The notes: generated by a model not told the origin, from the letters alone. Counted from the first letter of the stretch, positions 1 through 9,246 are shown. The stretch: DNA of 64,000 nucleotides from Bradyrhizobium canariense (GCF_019402665.1 NZ_VSST01000009.1:99353-163352), one strand, 5' to 3'. Translations and numbers: made by a program.

Positions 1-2
1 GG

Positions 3-2072
3 CGCAAGAGCGAGGATGCCGGCGACGAGCCGCCGCGCGAGCGGAAGGCGCCAGCCGGCCGCGGCAGCGCCAAGCGGCGATCCAAGTCACGCATCGGCGC
101 GAGCCTTGGCCGCCTGGTCTATTGGGGCGCGGTGCTGGGCCTGTGGGGCGCGATCGCCGTGATCGGCGTCGTGATCTGGGTCGGCGCTCATCTGCCGCCG
201 ATCCAGTCGCTGGAGATCCCCAAGCGGCCGCCGACGATCCAGATCGTCGGCATCGACGGCAGCATGCTGGCGCAACGCGGCGAGATGGCCGGCGCCAACG
301 TCTCGCTGAAAGATCTGCCGCAATATCTGCCCAAGGCGTTCATCGCCATCGAGGATCGCCGCTTCTATTCGCATTTCGGCATCGATCCCGTCGGCATCCT
401 GCGCGCGCTCGTCACCAACGTGCTCCATCGCGGCGTGTCGCAGGGCGGCTCGACGCTGACGCAGCAATTGGCGAAGAACCTGTTCCTGACCCAGGAGCGC
501 ACCATGGCGCGCAAGCTGCAGGAAGCGGAGCTCGCGATCTGGCTGGAGCGCAAGCACTCCAAGAACGAGATCTTGGAGCTCTATCTCAACCGCGTCTATT
601 TCGGCTCCGGAGCCTATGGCGTCGAGGCCGCCGCGCAGCGCTATTTCGGCAAGTCGGCCAAGAACGTAACCGTCGCGGAGGCCGCGATGCTGGCCGGCCT
701 CGTCAAATCGCCCTCGCGGCTCGCGCCGAACCGCAACCCCGAGGGCGCGGAAGCGCGCGCGAAAATCGTGCTCAATGCGATGGCGGATGCCAAATTCATC
801 ACCGAGGCGCAGGCGCAGGCCTCGATCGGCCAACCCTCTTACAATGTGAAGCCGGTCGGCGCCGGCACGGTCAACTACGTCGCCGACTGGATCGGCGAGG
901 TGCTGGACGATCTGGTCGGCCAGATCGACGAGAGCATCAAGGTCGAGACCACGATCGATCCGAAGCTTCAGAGCGTGGCGGAAGCCGCCATCATCGACGA
1001 GCTCGCGGCCAAGAGCGTGAAATTCAATGTCAGCCAGGGCGCGCTGGTGGCGATGACGCCGGACGGCGCGGTTCGCGCCATGGTCGGCGGGCGGAATTAT
1101 TCCGAGAGCCAGTACAACCGCGCCGTCACCGCCAGGCGCCAGCCGGGCTCCTCGTTCAAGCCGTTCGTGTACCTGACCGCGCTCGAACAGGGGCTGACGC
1201 CCGACACGGTCCGCCAGGACGCGCCGATCGAGGTCAAGGGCTGGAAACCTGAGAACTACACGCACGAATATTTCGGCGCGGTGACGCTGACCCAGGCGCT
1301 CGCGATGTCGCTCAACACGGTCGCCATCCGCCTCGGCCTCGAGGTCGGGCCGAAGAACGTGGTGCGCACCGCGCACCGGCTCGGCATTTCCTCGAAACTC
1401 GAGCCCAACGCCTCGATCGCGCTCGGCACCTCCGAAGTCTCGATGGTCGAGCTGGTCGGCGCCTACGCACCTTTCGCCAATGGCGGCTTCGCGGCGACGC
1501 CGCATGTCGTCACGCGGATCAGGACGCTCAGTGGCAAGCTGCTCTACATGCGCCAGGCGGACGAGCACAACCAGGTGGTCGACCCGCGCTATGTCGGCAT
1601 GATGAACGCGATGATGCGGGAAACGCTGATCAGCGGCACGGCCAAGAAGGCGGAGATCCCCGGCTGGCCGGCGGCCGGCAAGACCGGCACCAGCCAGGAC
1701 TACCGCGACGCCTGGTTCATCGGCTACACCGCCAACCTCGTCACCGGCGTGTGGCTCGGCAATGACGACAACTCGCCGACCAAGAAGGCGACCGGCGGCG
1801 GCTTGCCGGTCGAAGTCTGGTCGCGCTTCATGAAGACGGCGCACGAGGGCGTGCCGGTGGCAGCCTTGCCGAGCTCTCCAGGTGGCTGGGGCCTGTCGAA
1901 CCTGGCGCAGGCGACGTCGCAGGTGTCGCCGCCAACAGCGGCAGCGCCCGCACCGGCACCCGCCAGCAACGGCGGCTATCGCCCGCCCCCCACGCGCGCC
2001 AATGCGCGACCGGAAGCAGCCGCAGGACTCGATGGCTGGCTGATGGACCGGCTGTTCGGCGGAAATCGCTAG
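3..2072 (+). CDS. Penicillin-binding protein 1A family (5' end outside window)
   Basis: Bifunctional class A PBP that polymerises and cross-links peptidoglycan at the periplasmic face of the inner membrane. The frame is open from base 3 with a Lys/Arg-rich cytoplasmic stretch, so the true start lies upstream of the window; a GTG at 132 is internal to the membrane anchor. A single membrane helix (WGAVLGLWGAIAVIGVVIWV) is followed by the GT51 transglycosylase domain (EDRRFYSHFG, GGSTLTQQLAKN, LYLNRVYFG) and then the transpeptidase domain with SSFK, SLN and KTGTS motifs. The C-terminus ends in an Ala/Pro-rich tail. The domain order and all catalytic motifs are intact. Which of the several alphaproteobacterial PBP1a paralogues this is cannot be decided here. 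Confidence 0.95.
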   Translation, partial: RKSEDAGDEPPRERKAPAGRGSAKRRSKSRIGASLGRLVYWGAVLGLWGAIAVIGVVIWVGAHLPPIQSLEIPKRPPTIQIVGIDGSMLAQRGEMAGANVSLKDLPQYLPKAFIAIEDRRFYSHFGIDPVGILRALVTNVLHRGVSQGGSTLTQQLAKNLFLTQERTMARKLQEAELAIWLERKHSKNEILELYLNRVYFGSGAYGVEAAAQRYFGKSAKNVTVAEAAMLAGLVKSPSRLAPNRNPEGAEARAKIVLNAMADAKFITEAQAQASIGQPSYNVKPVGAGTVNYVADWIGEVLDDLVGQIDESIKVETTIDPKLQSVAEAAIIDELAAKSVKFNVSQGALVAMTPDGAVRAMVGGRNYSESQYNRAVTARRQPGSSFKPFVYLTALEQGLTPDTVRQDAPIEVKGWKPENYTHEYFGAVTLTQALAMSLNTVAIRLGLEVGPKNVVRTAHRLGISSKLEPNASIALGTSEVSMVELVGAYAPFANGGFAATPHVVTRIRTLSGKLLYMRQADEHNQVVDPRYVGMMNAMMRETLISGTAKKAEIPGWPAAGKTGTSQDYRDAWFIGYTANLVTGVWLGNDDNSPTKKATGGGLPVEVWSRFMKTAHEGVPVAALPSSPGGWGLSNLAQATSQVSPPTAAAPAPAPASNGGYRPPPTRANARPEAAAGLDGWLMDRLFGGNR

Positions 2073-2110
2073 GTTCTGCTTGAGGTCCGCGTGACCTCAA
2101 AACAAAAACT

Positions 2111-2135
2111 GCGAAAACAACCCCATGCACAGTAG
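2111..2135. repeat. 25-bp repeat, copy 1
   Basis: A 25-base sequence, GCGAAAACAACCCC followed by ATGCACAGTAG, is identical to positions 46713-46737. It lies just after the stop of the PBP gene. The role is unknown. Confidence 0.7.
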
Positions 2136-2198
2136 CCGAGGGTAATGAAATCAACGGCTTGCGCGGGCAGCACAGACGCTTGAATCGCGCGCGCCGCT

Positions 2199-2296
2199 GT
2201 CATTCCCCGCGGAGGCGGGCAATCCAGTACGCCGCGGCTTCTCGATTCAACAACTGTCTCTGGAATACTGGATCGCCCGCTTTCGCGGGCGATGAC
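2199..2296. repeat. Palindromic intergenic repeat between convergent genes
   Basis: Imperfect inverted repeat: the left arm begins GTCATTCCCCGCGG and the right arm ends CGCGGGCGATGAC. It sits between the 3' ends of two convergent genes, so it could act as a bidirectional transcription end. It belongs to the REP-like elements found throughout this window. Confidence 0.6.
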
Positions 2297-2325
2297 AGCA
2301 TCGGATGGGGTTGGCAGCGCGAGCT

Positions 2326-3081
2326 CTAATCCTCGACCCCGTACCGGTGCAAATCGTTGCCGTACGTGTCGAGCCACTTCTTGGCGCGCTCCATCGACGG
2401 GCAGACCCTGCCGCAGACGCGCCAGAATCGCGCCGAGTGGTTCATCTCGACGAGATGGGCGACCTCGTGCGCGGCGAGATAGTCGAGCACGTAGGGCGGC
2501 GCGAGGATCAGGCGCCAGGAGAACGACAGCGACCCGGCCGAGGTGCAGGAGCCCCAGCGGCTCGATTGATCGCGGATCGAGAGCCGCTTGACCTTGACGC
2601 CGAGCTCGCCGGCATAGGATTCCGCCGCACGCTGAAGGTCGCGGCGAGCCTCGCGCTTGAGGAAGTCGCTGATGCGACGGTCCGCATGCTCGACGCCACC
2701 GGCGACGCAGAGAATGCGTTCACCGCTATCGCGCACTTCCGTCCACACCGTACCGCGCGTGCCGGCGCGATGAACGATGCGATGAGAAACGCCGCGAAGC
2801 GGTATGACTGTGCCAGGCTGGAACGGTGCGGCCTTCGGCAAACGGCCGAGACGTGCCGCGATCCATGCGCCGTGGCGCTGCGCGAAGTCTTTTGCTTCGG
2901 CGAGCGTGCCGCGCGGCGGCATGGTGAGGATGGCTTCGCGATCACTCGGATGAATTCTGAGCGTGTAACGGCGCGCGCGGCGATGCCGGCGCAGTCGAAT
3001 CGCAAAATATTGCGATCCATGGGTGATCAGGAGGGTCTTCGGCTCGTGGGGCCGCCGATAGAGGAGTGCGCGAGTGGCCAT
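2326..3081 (-). CDS. YgjP/M48-type zinc metallopeptidase (DUF45)
   Basis: Predicted zinc metallopeptidase of the YgjP (DUF45) family, 251 aa, cytosolic. The C-terminal half carries the zinc-binding helix AAHEVAHLVEMNHSARFW (HExxH plus the downstream MNHS/RFW conserved block) preceded by the family hallmark RWGSC, which supports the assignment well. The physiological substrate is unknown for most members. The open frame extends upstream to 3165, but the ATG at 3081 gives the N-terminus expected for the family (MATRALLYRR); the Shine-Dalgarno is weak. It converges on the PBP gene. Confidence 0.85.
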   Translation of the reverse strand: MATRALLYRRPHEPKTLLITHGSQYFAIRLRRHRRARRYTLRIHPSDREAILTMPPRGTLAEAKDFAQRHGAWIAARLGRLPKAAPFQPGTVIPLRGVSHRIVHRAGTRGTVWTEVRDSGERILCVAGGVEHADRRISDFLKREARRDLQRAAESYAGELGVKVKRLSIRDQSSRWGSCTSAGSLSFSWRLILAPPYVLDYLAAHEVAHLVEMNHSARFWRVCGRVCPSMERAKKWLDTYGNDLHRYGVED

Positions 3082-3325
3082 GTCTGTCAGTCCGGGGGGC
3101 AGGAGAGCGCCCGGATTCTGCCATAACCGCCGCCAGGGAAAGCGCTCGGCGCAAAAACAAATCATTTGCCCAATATACAGGGGTCTGGCGTCCGGGAGAC
3201 CCTACAGACTGGGGTTGGAACCGGCTTTTTTCGCCCCCGTTCGGCGCATGCGGCACCCCCAAGGGGTGAGGTTGGACTCACTCCTACAAAGCTACCTAAA
3301 TACCGCGAATCTGGCGGGAACTCGG

Positions 3326-3348
3326 CCCTGTCGGAGCCTCCGACAGGG
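3326..3348 (-). terminator. Hairpin downstream of phaZ
   Basis: A perfect 10-bp stem with a 3-nt loop: CCCTGTCGGA-GCC-TCCGACAGGG. It lies 35 bp past the phaZ stop codon. There is no strong T-tract, so it is a terminator candidate only. Confidence 0.5.
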
Positions 3349-3382
3349 CGTCGATTTTCAGCGGGAAAGCCGAAATACGCGA

Positions 3383-4711
3383 TTATTCGGCCGCGAGTGC
3401 CTGCAATGAGCTCGGATTCGCCGCCGAGACCATGAAGTCATGGATGCGCGGCACGATTTCCGATTTGAAGCGCGAGCCATTGAACACGCCGTAATGTCCG
3501 ACGCCCTTCTGGACGTAATGAACGCGGCGGTGATCGGGAATCGAGCTGCACAATGTGTGCGTTGCTTCGGTCTGACCGATGCCGGAGATGTCGTCGTTCT
3601 CGCCTTCGACCGTCATCAACGCGACGCGCGTGACCTTGGAGGGATCGACGCGTGTTCCACGATGGGTCATCTCGCCCTTCGGCAGCGAATGCTTCACGAA
3701 CACGGTGTCGACGGTCTGCAGGTAATACTCGGCGGAGAGATCCATCACCGCGAGATATTCGTCGTAGAAGTCGCGATGCTTGTCGACGAGGTCGCCGTCG
3801 CCCTTCACCAGATTGGCGAACAGCTGCTTGTGGGCATCCATATGCCGGTCGAGATTCATGCTGATGAAGCCGTTGAGCTGCAAGAAGCCCGGATAGACGT
3901 CGCGCATCATGCCCGGATGCGGGAACGGCACCTTGGTGATGACGTGGTTGCGGAACCAGTCGATACCGCGCTCCTGGGCGAGGTTGTTCACCGCGGTCGG
4001 ATTGCGCCGGGTGTCGATCGGGCCGCCCATCAGCGTCATCGAGGTCGGCACGAAGGGATCACGCAGCGCTTCCATGATCGAAACAGCAGCGACAACGGGA
4101 ACCGAGGGCTGGCACACCGCCAGCACATGCGTGTTGCCGCCGAGGACATGCAGCATCTCGATGACGTAGTCGATGTAGTCGTCGAGATCGAAACGGCCGT
4201 CGCTGAGCGGCACCATGCGGGCATCGGCCCAATCGGTGATGTAGACCTCATGCCCCGGCAGGAAAGCCTCGACCGTACCGCGGAGCAGCGTCGCGTAATG
4301 GCCGGACATCGGCGCTACGATCAGCACGCGCGGCTGCGGGCTGCGCAGCGGACGGGTGAACTTGCGATCGAAGTAGAGCAGGCGGCAGAACGGCTTTTCC
4401 CAGACCGAGCGGACCTCGACGGGAACGCGGATGCCGTTGACCTCGGTGTCGTTGAGGCCCCATTCCGGCTTGCCGTAACGGCGCGTGGTGCGTTCGAACA
4501 ATTCGCAGGCCGCGGCAACCGACTTGCCGACCTCGGTGCGTGCCCATGGATTGAGGGGATTCTGAAACAGCAGCTTGGTCGCGTCCGTGATCGCACGCGC
4601 CGGATTGAGAGAGGCTTGCCCCATCTCGTACATCCAGTACATCGGCGTCGTCAGGACCGGACTGCCTTCGGCCACCAGGGGCGGCGCGCCGCCAAACTCG
4701 CCAATCGGCAT
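3383..4711 (-). CDS. phaZ: Intracellular polyhydroxyalkanoate depolymerase
   Basis: Intracellular PHB/PHA depolymerase that mobilises stored polyhydroxybutyrate granules, 442 aa. It matches the PhaZ alpha/beta-hydrolase family in length and motifs: a variant lipase box AVCQPSVP places a cysteine nucleophile at about residue 200 (known for the Ralstonia intracellular enzymes), with downstream DxxxISGIGQTEA and a C-terminal VGHYGVFNGSRF block containing the catalytic His. The start at 4711 has a good GAAGAGGA ribosome site; an internal MYWMYEMG methionine at 4642 lacks one. A stem-loop follows the gene. Confidence 0.92.
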   Translation of the reverse strand: MPIGEFGGAPPLVAEGSPVLTTPMYWMYEMGQASLNPARAITDATKLLFQNPLNPWARTEVGKSVAAACELFERTTRRYGKPEWGLNDTEVNGIRVPVEVRSVWEKPFCRLLYFDRKFTRPLRSPQPRVLIVAPMSGHYATLLRGTVEAFLPGHEVYITDWADARMVPLSDGRFDLDDYIDYVIEMLHVLGGNTHVLAVCQPSVPVVAAVSIMEALRDPFVPTSMTLMGGPIDTRRNPTAVNNLAQERGIDWFRNHVITKVPFPHPGMMRDVYPGFLQLNGFISMNLDRHMDAHKQLFANLVKGDGDLVDKHRDFYDEYLAVMDLSAEYYLQTVDTVFVKHSLPKGEMTHRGTRVDPSKVTRVALMTVEGENDDISGIGQTEATHTLCSSIPDHRRVHYVQKGVGHYGVFNGSRFKSEIVPRIHDFMVSAANPSSLQALAAE

Positions 4712-4737
4712 CGCTATATTCCTCTTCGCATCGCAGC

Positions 4738-4766
4738 ATACTGCCGAATGCGTAATATTGCGTCAA
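4738..4766 (-). promoter_or_regulatory. Possible phaZ promoter
   Basis: Read on the minus strand, TTGACG (plus 4761-4766) is followed 17 bases later by CAGTAT, about 30 bases upstream of the phaZ start. The -35 is good and the -10 is weak. Confidence 0.3.
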
Positions 4767-4832
4767 TGCATGGTTCCGTACATTTACGTGGCCCAGTCGC
4801 CCAAACCGGGCTGAATCCACGAGAAAGTTACG

Positions 4833-5651
4833 TTATTCGCCGCCTGACAGCAGCGAGCCCTGCATCCTGGCGCTGCGCAAAAGGGCAAGGAATGCCCCAA
4901 AAGATGCAATCAACAGCACCGCATTGATGGCCAACGCGCTCAGCATCAGATCGGTCCTGAAGGTGTTTTCGATCAGCAGCGCGCGCATCCCTTCGAACAC
5001 GTAGGTCGGCGGCAGCGTCCAGGCAATATACTGCAGCCAGACCGGCAGCACGCTGACGGGATAGTAGACGCAGGCGAGCGGCATGATGCCGAACATCAAG
5101 GTCCAGACGATGCTCTCGGCACCGAGACCGTTTCGCAGCACCAGGCCGGAGACGAAGATGCCGACCGACCAGCTCGTGAAGATCAGATTGCAGAAGAACG
5201 CGATCAGCGGCACGCCGAGCGCATAAACGTTGAAATGAAACAGGAACAGCGCAAGCAGCGTCATCGGGATGACGCCGATCGCAAGCCTGATCAGGCTCAT
5301 GATCATCAGCGACAGCAGAAATTCGATCGGCTTCAACGGGCTCATCATGAGATTGCCGAGGTTGCGCGCCCACATCTCTTCCAGGAACGAGATCGAAAAG
5401 CCGAGCTGCCCGCGAAACAGGATGTCCCAGAGGATGACGGCGCCGATCAGGGTTCCGCCGGCACGCGCGAAGAAGTTTGCATTCTGCGCGATATACAGCT
5501 GAAGAAAGCCCCAGGTGATGACCTGCAGCGCCGGCCAGTAGAGCAGCTCGAGCAGCCGCGGCCAGGACGACAGCAGGAGGTACCAATAGCGCAGGATCAT
5601 CGCGCCGATGCGATGGAGGGAGATGCCGCGGTGGAGGGAGGCCTCACTCAT
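4833..5651 (-). CDS. ABC-2 type transporter permease
   Basis: Membrane subunit of an ABC exporter, 272 aa, with about six hydrophobic segments typical of ABC-2 permeases (e.g. YWYLLLSSWPRLLELLYWP, LVLRNGLGAESIVWTLMFGIMPLACVYYPVSVLP). The ATP-binding partner is immediately upstream at 5760-6563 and separated by a palindromic repeat. The start was set at ATG 5651 (MSEASLHRG), which has GGGAGTG upstream; an upstream in-frame start at 5687 lies inside the repeat. The cargo cannot be inferred. Confidence 0.88.
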   Translation of the reverse strand: MSEASLHRGISLHRIGAMILRYWYLLLSSWPRLLELLYWPALQVITWGFLQLYIAQNANFFARAGGTLIGAVILWDILFRGQLGFSISFLEEMWARNLGNLMMSPLKPIEFLLSLMIMSLIRLAIGVIPMTLLALFLFHFNVYALGVPLIAFFCNLIFTSWSVGIFVSGLVLRNGLGAESIVWTLMFGIMPLACVYYPVSVLPVWLQYIAWTLPPTYVFEGMRALLIENTFRTDLMLSALAINAVLLIASFGAFLALLRSARMQGSLLSGGE

Positions 5652-5662
5652 CGCGCACTCCC

Positions 5663-5740
5663 GTAGCCCGGATGAGCGAAGCGACATCCGGGACCTTGCT
5701 GGCGGCGTTCCCGGGTATCGCTTCGCTCACCCGGGCTACG
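5663..5740. repeat. Palindromic repeat inside ABC exporter operon
   Basis: Inverted arms: GTAGCCCGGATGAGCGAAGC on the left, GCTTCGCTCACCCGGGCTAC on the right. It occupies the gap between the ATPase and permease genes of the same operon, so it may shape the transcript. Confidence 0.65.
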
Positions 5741-5759
5741 TTCGCAACATACGGCCTTC

Positions 5760-6563
5760 TCATCGCGCCGCCTCCTGTGCGCCGTTCACCCTTCCGCGCG
5801 CGACGTCCAGAAACACCTCTTCCAGCGTGGTGCGGTTGTAGCGCGCCATGATGGCTTCGGGCGTATCGTCGTCCTCGATACGGCCGCGCTTCATGATGAT
5901 GACGCGGTCGCAGAGCCGCTCGACTTCGAGCATGTTGTGCGAGGCCAGCAGGATGGTGGCGTTGTTCGCCTTGCGATAACGCTCCAGATGACCCCGGACC
6001 CAGTCGGCGGTGTCGGGATCGAGCGAGGCGGTCGGTTCGTCCAGCAACAGAAGCTCGGGCTGGTTGATCAGCGCCTTGGCAAGCGCAACGCGCGTCTTTT
6101 GTCCTGCGGAGAGCTTGCCGTTGGCGCGGTCGATGAACTCGGTGAGATCGAGGTCGCAGGCCAGCTCAGCGATGCGGTCGGAGAGGTTCTTCACGGCATA
6201 GAGCTTGCCGAACACGGTGAGATTCTGACGCACCGTGAGCCGCATGGGCATGTCGACATAGGGGCTCTCGAAATTCATCCGCCCCAGCACGGAGGCGCTG
6301 TCCTCCGGCATTCGATGCCCGAGCACCTGCACGCGGCCGGAGGTCGGCAGCACGAGGCCCATGATCGTCGCGATGGTCGTGGTCTTGCCGGCGCCGTTGC
6401 CGCCCAGCAGCCCGGTGATGCTGCCGCGCGGAAGCGAAAAGGAGATGTCGTCGATGGCGCGGGTCTGCTTGTAGACCTTGACGAGGTGATCGACCGCGAT
6501 GGCCGCGGAGAGGCTGCGATCCGCGACAGTCGGCCAGCTTGAACCCTGGTCATTCTCGGTCAT
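5760..6563 (-). CDS. ABC exporter ATP-binding protein
   Basis: Nucleotide-binding subunit of an ABC-2 exporter, 267 aa. It shows Walker A (LGGNGAGKTTT), the signature LSAGQKTRVALAKALINQP, Walker B (LLLLDEPTASLD) and the switch His (LLASHNM). It precedes the permease at 4833-5651. The frame stays open far upstream over the antisense of regS, but real coding starts at ATG 6563 (MTENDQGSSW), in the divergent gap with regS. Confidence 0.93.
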   Translation of the reverse strand: MTENDQGSSWPTVADRSLSAAIAVDHLVKVYKQTRAIDDISFSLPRGSITGLLGGNGAGKTTTIATIMGLVLPTSGRVQVLGHRMPEDSASVLGRMNFESPYVDMPMRLTVRQNLTVFGKLYAVKNLSDRIAELACDLDLTEFIDRANGKLSAGQKTRVALAKALINQPELLLLDEPTASLDPDTADWVRGHLERYRKANNATILLASHNMLEVERLCDRVIIMKRGRIEDDDTPEAIMARYNRTTLEEVFLDVARGRVNGAQEAAR

Positions 6564-6659
6564 GCTGGGCGTTCTTCTGCTATTGCAGCGGAGAGCGCAA
6601 GGCTTGTAATCCGGTGGTTCCGTGAGCCGCGCGCTTGTGATCGAGAAGGCACCGCCCCC

Positions 6660-7979
6660 TTGGCCGAAATGACCGAACTTGCCGCTTCCGACTTTCGCCC
6701 CGCGCAGCGGCATATCCGCCTGGATACGATCCTGCGGCTGCGCTGGCTCGCGGTGCTGGGCCAGCTCGCCGCGATCTTCATCGTGGCGCAGGGGCTGGAC
6801 TTCAATGTCGAGATCGTTCCCTGCGTCAGCATCATCGCTCTGTCGGCGGCGCTCAATCTGGCGCTCCAGACCGTGTCCAATCCGCTGCAGCGGCTGGAGC
6901 CGATGCAGGCGGCCGGACTGCTCGCGCTCAACATCGTGGAGCTGGCGGGTCTCCTGTTCTTCACCGGCGGACTCCAGAACCCGTTCTCGTTCCTGTTCCT
7001 CGCGCCCGTGCTGATCTCGGCGACCGCGCTGCCGGCCCGCTTCACCTTCGGCCTTGGCGTGCTGGCTGTCGCCTGCGCCTCGATCCTGTTCTTCTTCCAT
7101 CTGCCGCTGCCCTGGGATTCCGACGATCCGCTGGTGCTGCCGCCGATCTATCTCGTCGGCGTCTGGCTCTCGATCGCGCTCGCGATCGGCGTCACCAGCC
7201 TCTACTCGTTCCAGGTCACCGAGGAGGCGCGCAAGCTCGCCGACGCGCTGGCCGCGACCGAGCTGGTGCTGACACGCGAGCAGCATCTGACCCAGCTCGA
7301 CGGCCTGGCGGCGGCCGCGGCGCACGAGCTCGGCACGCCGCTCGCGACGATCTTCCTGATCTCGCGCGAGCTCGAGAAGACGGTGAAGGAACCGAACTTT
7401 GCCGCCGACCTGAAGACCCTGCGCGAGCAGACGCAGCGTTGCCGCGACATATTGAGCAAGATCACCCAGCTCTCCTCCACCGGCGCGCCGTTCGACCGCA
7501 TGAAGCTGTCGGAGCTGATCGAAGAGGTGGTGGCGCCGCACCGCGATTTCGGCGTCGATATCAAGGTGCGCATCGCCGTCGCCATCGTGGCCGAGCCGGT
7601 CGGCTCGCGCAATCCGGCGATCCTCTACGGCGTCGGCAACATCGTCGAGAACGCGGTCGATTTTGCCCGCACCACTGTTGAAGTAAATGCGTGGTGGAAC
7701 AAGGACACGATCGAGCTCGTGATCTCCGATGACGGTCCCGGCATTCCGCCTGACATCCTGAACCGGATCGGCGAGCCCTATTTGTCGCGGCGGCGCAACC
7801 AGGACGAAGGCGGCGGCCTCGGGCTCGGCGTGTTCATCGCGCGCACCTTGCTGGAGCGCACCGGCGCCAAGGTCTCGTTTACCAACCGGACCTTTCCTGA
7901 CCACGGCGCAGTGGTCCAGATCACGTGGCCGAGAGAGCGTTTTGAGGCTATCGAGACCTTTGAAGAAACAATAGGATAG
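6660..7979 (+). CDS. regS: Redox-responsive sensor histidine kinase RegS (RegB/PrrB/ActS family)
   Basis: Membrane histidine kinase of the RegB/PrrB/ActS family that senses redox state and phosphorylates the regulator encoded next door. About six N-terminal membrane segments (residues 25-185) contain the quinone-binding signature GGLQNPFSF (residues 103-111). The H-box AAAHELGTPLATI gives His222 as phosphorylation site, the redox-active cysteine position of the family is present (QRCRDIL, Cys261), and the kinase ends in DDGPGIPPD and GGGLGLGVFIA ATP-binding boxes. The start is ambiguous: TTG at 6660 has GAGAAGG about 12 bases upstream, and the ATG at 6669 is about 20 bases from it. Confidence 0.95.
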   Translation: MAEMTELAASDFRPAQRHIRLDTILRLRWLAVLGQLAAIFIVAQGLDFNVEIVPCVSIIALSAALNLALQTVSNPLQRLEPMQAAGLLALNIVELAGLLFFTGGLQNPFSFLFLAPVLISATALPARFTFGLGVLAVACASILFFFHLPLPWDSDDPLVLPPIYLVGVWLSIALAIGVTSLYSFQVTEEARKLADALAATELVLTREQHLTQLDGLAAAAAHELGTPLATIFLISRELEKTVKEPNFAADLKTLREQTQRCRDILSKITQLSSTGAPFDRMKLSELIEEVVAPHRDFGVDIKVRIAVAIVAEPVGSRNPAILYGVGNIVENAVDFARTTVEVNAWWNKDTIELVISDDGPGIPPDILNRIGEPYLSRRRNQDEGGGLGLGVFIARTLLERTGAKVSFTNRTFPDHGAVVQITWPRERFEAIETFEETIG

Positions 7980-8081
7980 GCCGCGACCTTGCGTCGCACG
8001 ACGGGGTCGATCGACCATTGGCGGCCTTGGCACCGCCCGATTGCAAGGCCATATGTAGATGCGTTGGAGAGAGGACAAACC

Positions 8082-8636
8082 TTGAACGCCATCGCCGAAC
8101 TGAATGAACAGACCGACCGCTCGCTGCTGATCGTGGAGGACGACAAGCCGTTCCTGGAGCGGCTGTCGCGCGCCATGGAAACGCGCGGCTTTGCGGTGAC
8201 GTCATGCGACACCGTCTCGGACGGCCTGGCGCAGATCGGCAAGGCCGCGCCGGCATTTGCCGTGGTCGATCTCCGGCTCGGTGACGGCAACGGTCTCGAC
8301 GTGGTCTCGGCGCTGAAGAAGAAGCGCCCCGACGCCCGCGCAATCGTGCTGACCGGCTATGGCAACATCGCCACCGCCGTCACCGCGGTGAAGATGGGCG
8401 CGGTCGATTATCTCTCGAAGCCCGCGGACGCCGACGACGTCGTCGCGGCGCTGCTGTCGACCGGCTCGGACAAGTCCGAATTGCCGGCGAACCCGATGTC
8501 GGCCGACCGCGTGCGCTGGGAACACATCCAGCGCATTTACGAAATGTGCAATCGCAACGTCTCGGAGACGGCGCGGCGCCTCAACATGCACCGGCGCACG
8601 CTGCAGCGCATTTTGGCGAAGCGCGCGCCGCGATAA
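8082..8636 (+). CDS. regR: Response regulator RegR (RegA/PrrA/ActR family)
   Basis: DNA-binding partner of RegS, 184 aa. In Bradyrhizobium the RegSR system activates the fixR-nifA operon and denitrification and other low-oxygen genes. The receiver domain (SLLIVEDD acidic pocket, phospho-acceptor Asp63 in VVDLRLGDGNG, Lys in LSKPAD) is joined by a short linker to a Fis-type helix-turn-helix (NRNVSETARRLNMHRRTLQRIL). The start is a TTG at 8082 behind GGAGAGAGGA; the longer frame from 7989 has no such site. It is 102 bases downstream of regS and probably co-transcribed. Confidence 0.96.
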   Translation: MNAIAELNEQTDRSLLIVEDDKPFLERLSRAMETRGFAVTSCDTVSDGLAQIGKAAPAFAVVDLRLGDGNGLDVVSALKKKRPDARAIVLTGYGNIATAVTAVKMGAVDYLSKPADADDVVAALLSTGSDKSELPANPMSADRVRWEHIQRIYEMCNRNVSETARRLNMHRRTLQRILAKRAPR

Positions 8637-8640
8637 CGGT

Positions 8641-8739
8641 GTCGTAGGGTGGGCAAAGGCGCAAAGCGCCGTGCCCACCGTGCCTGCTTCAATCTTTGAC
8701 CTGGATGGTGGGCACGCTACGCTTTGCCCACCCTACGAC
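8641..8739. repeat. Palindromic intergenic repeat
   Basis: The left arm GTCGTAGGGTGGGCAAAGG and right arm CTTTGCCCACCCTACGAC pair with each other. It separates convergent regR and mmcB and resembles the element at 45363-45451. Confidence 0.65.
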
Positions 8740-8757
8740 ATCCCGCGCGCGGCGCCG

Positions 8758-9246
8758 CTACTCCCAAAACTCCGCATGCCCCTGCGGATCGACCAGCCGG
8801 TTGATCCGCAACGCCGCAGCCATGCCAAATCGCAACGTCATCTGCTTGCGCGTGGCCGCAGCGAGCTTGTGCTCGGGCGCCTCGCAGTGCAGGTGCGCGC
8901 CATAGGCATCCGCGATGATCAGACCCGTGTCTTGCGGAAAGATCTCGCAAGGCAGGTCCTGCGTGAAGGCGAAGAACAGCCGGTCGCAATGCGCCCGGTA
9001 TTCGTGCCATTTCTGATCGGCGCGCAAATCCTCCACCGACGATTTGATCTCGACGATCCAGATCTCGCCGCGCTCGTTCAGCGCGACGAGATCGGCGCGC
9101 CGCCCCGAGGGCAGCGGCAATTCGCTGATGCAGGTGAAGCCGAGCGAGCGCAGCAACCGCGCCGTGCCGCGCGCGATCGCCAGCGCCCTCTCGGATTGAC
9201 GGCGGTCGGGTGGTGGCACGAGGGCAATGCGGGCGGGATTGTCCAT
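8758..9246 (-). CDS. mmcB: MmcB family DNA repair protein
   Basis: Small protein (162 aa) of the MmcB/DUF1052 family, a putative PD-(D/E)xK endonuclease linked in Caulobacter to DNA-damage tolerance. The nuclease-like core is visible as ELPLPSGRRADLVALN...IWIVEIKSSVEDLRADQKW, giving D and ExK in the usual order. The start was placed at ATG 9246 (MDNPARIALVPP); the frame continues upstream only into a palindromic repeat. It is convergent with regR. Confidence 0.85.
   Translation of the reverse strand: MDNPARIALVPPPDRRQSERALAIARGTARLLRSLGFTCISELPLPSGRRADLVALNERGEIWIVEIKSSVEDLRADQKWHEYRAHCDRLFFAFTQDLPCEIFPQDTGLIIADAYGAHLHCEAPEHKLAAATRKQMTLRFGMAAALRINRLVDPQGHAEFWE

Noticed and set aside
87..1844. 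Long minus-strand open frame (585 codons) opposite the PBP gene
   Set aside because: Antisense shadow of a clear plus-strand gene; Arg/Asp/His-rich composition without domains.
6564..8078. Upstream extension of the ABC ATPase frame
   Set aside because: Antisense to regS; charged low-information sequence, while the ATPase starts cleanly at 6563.
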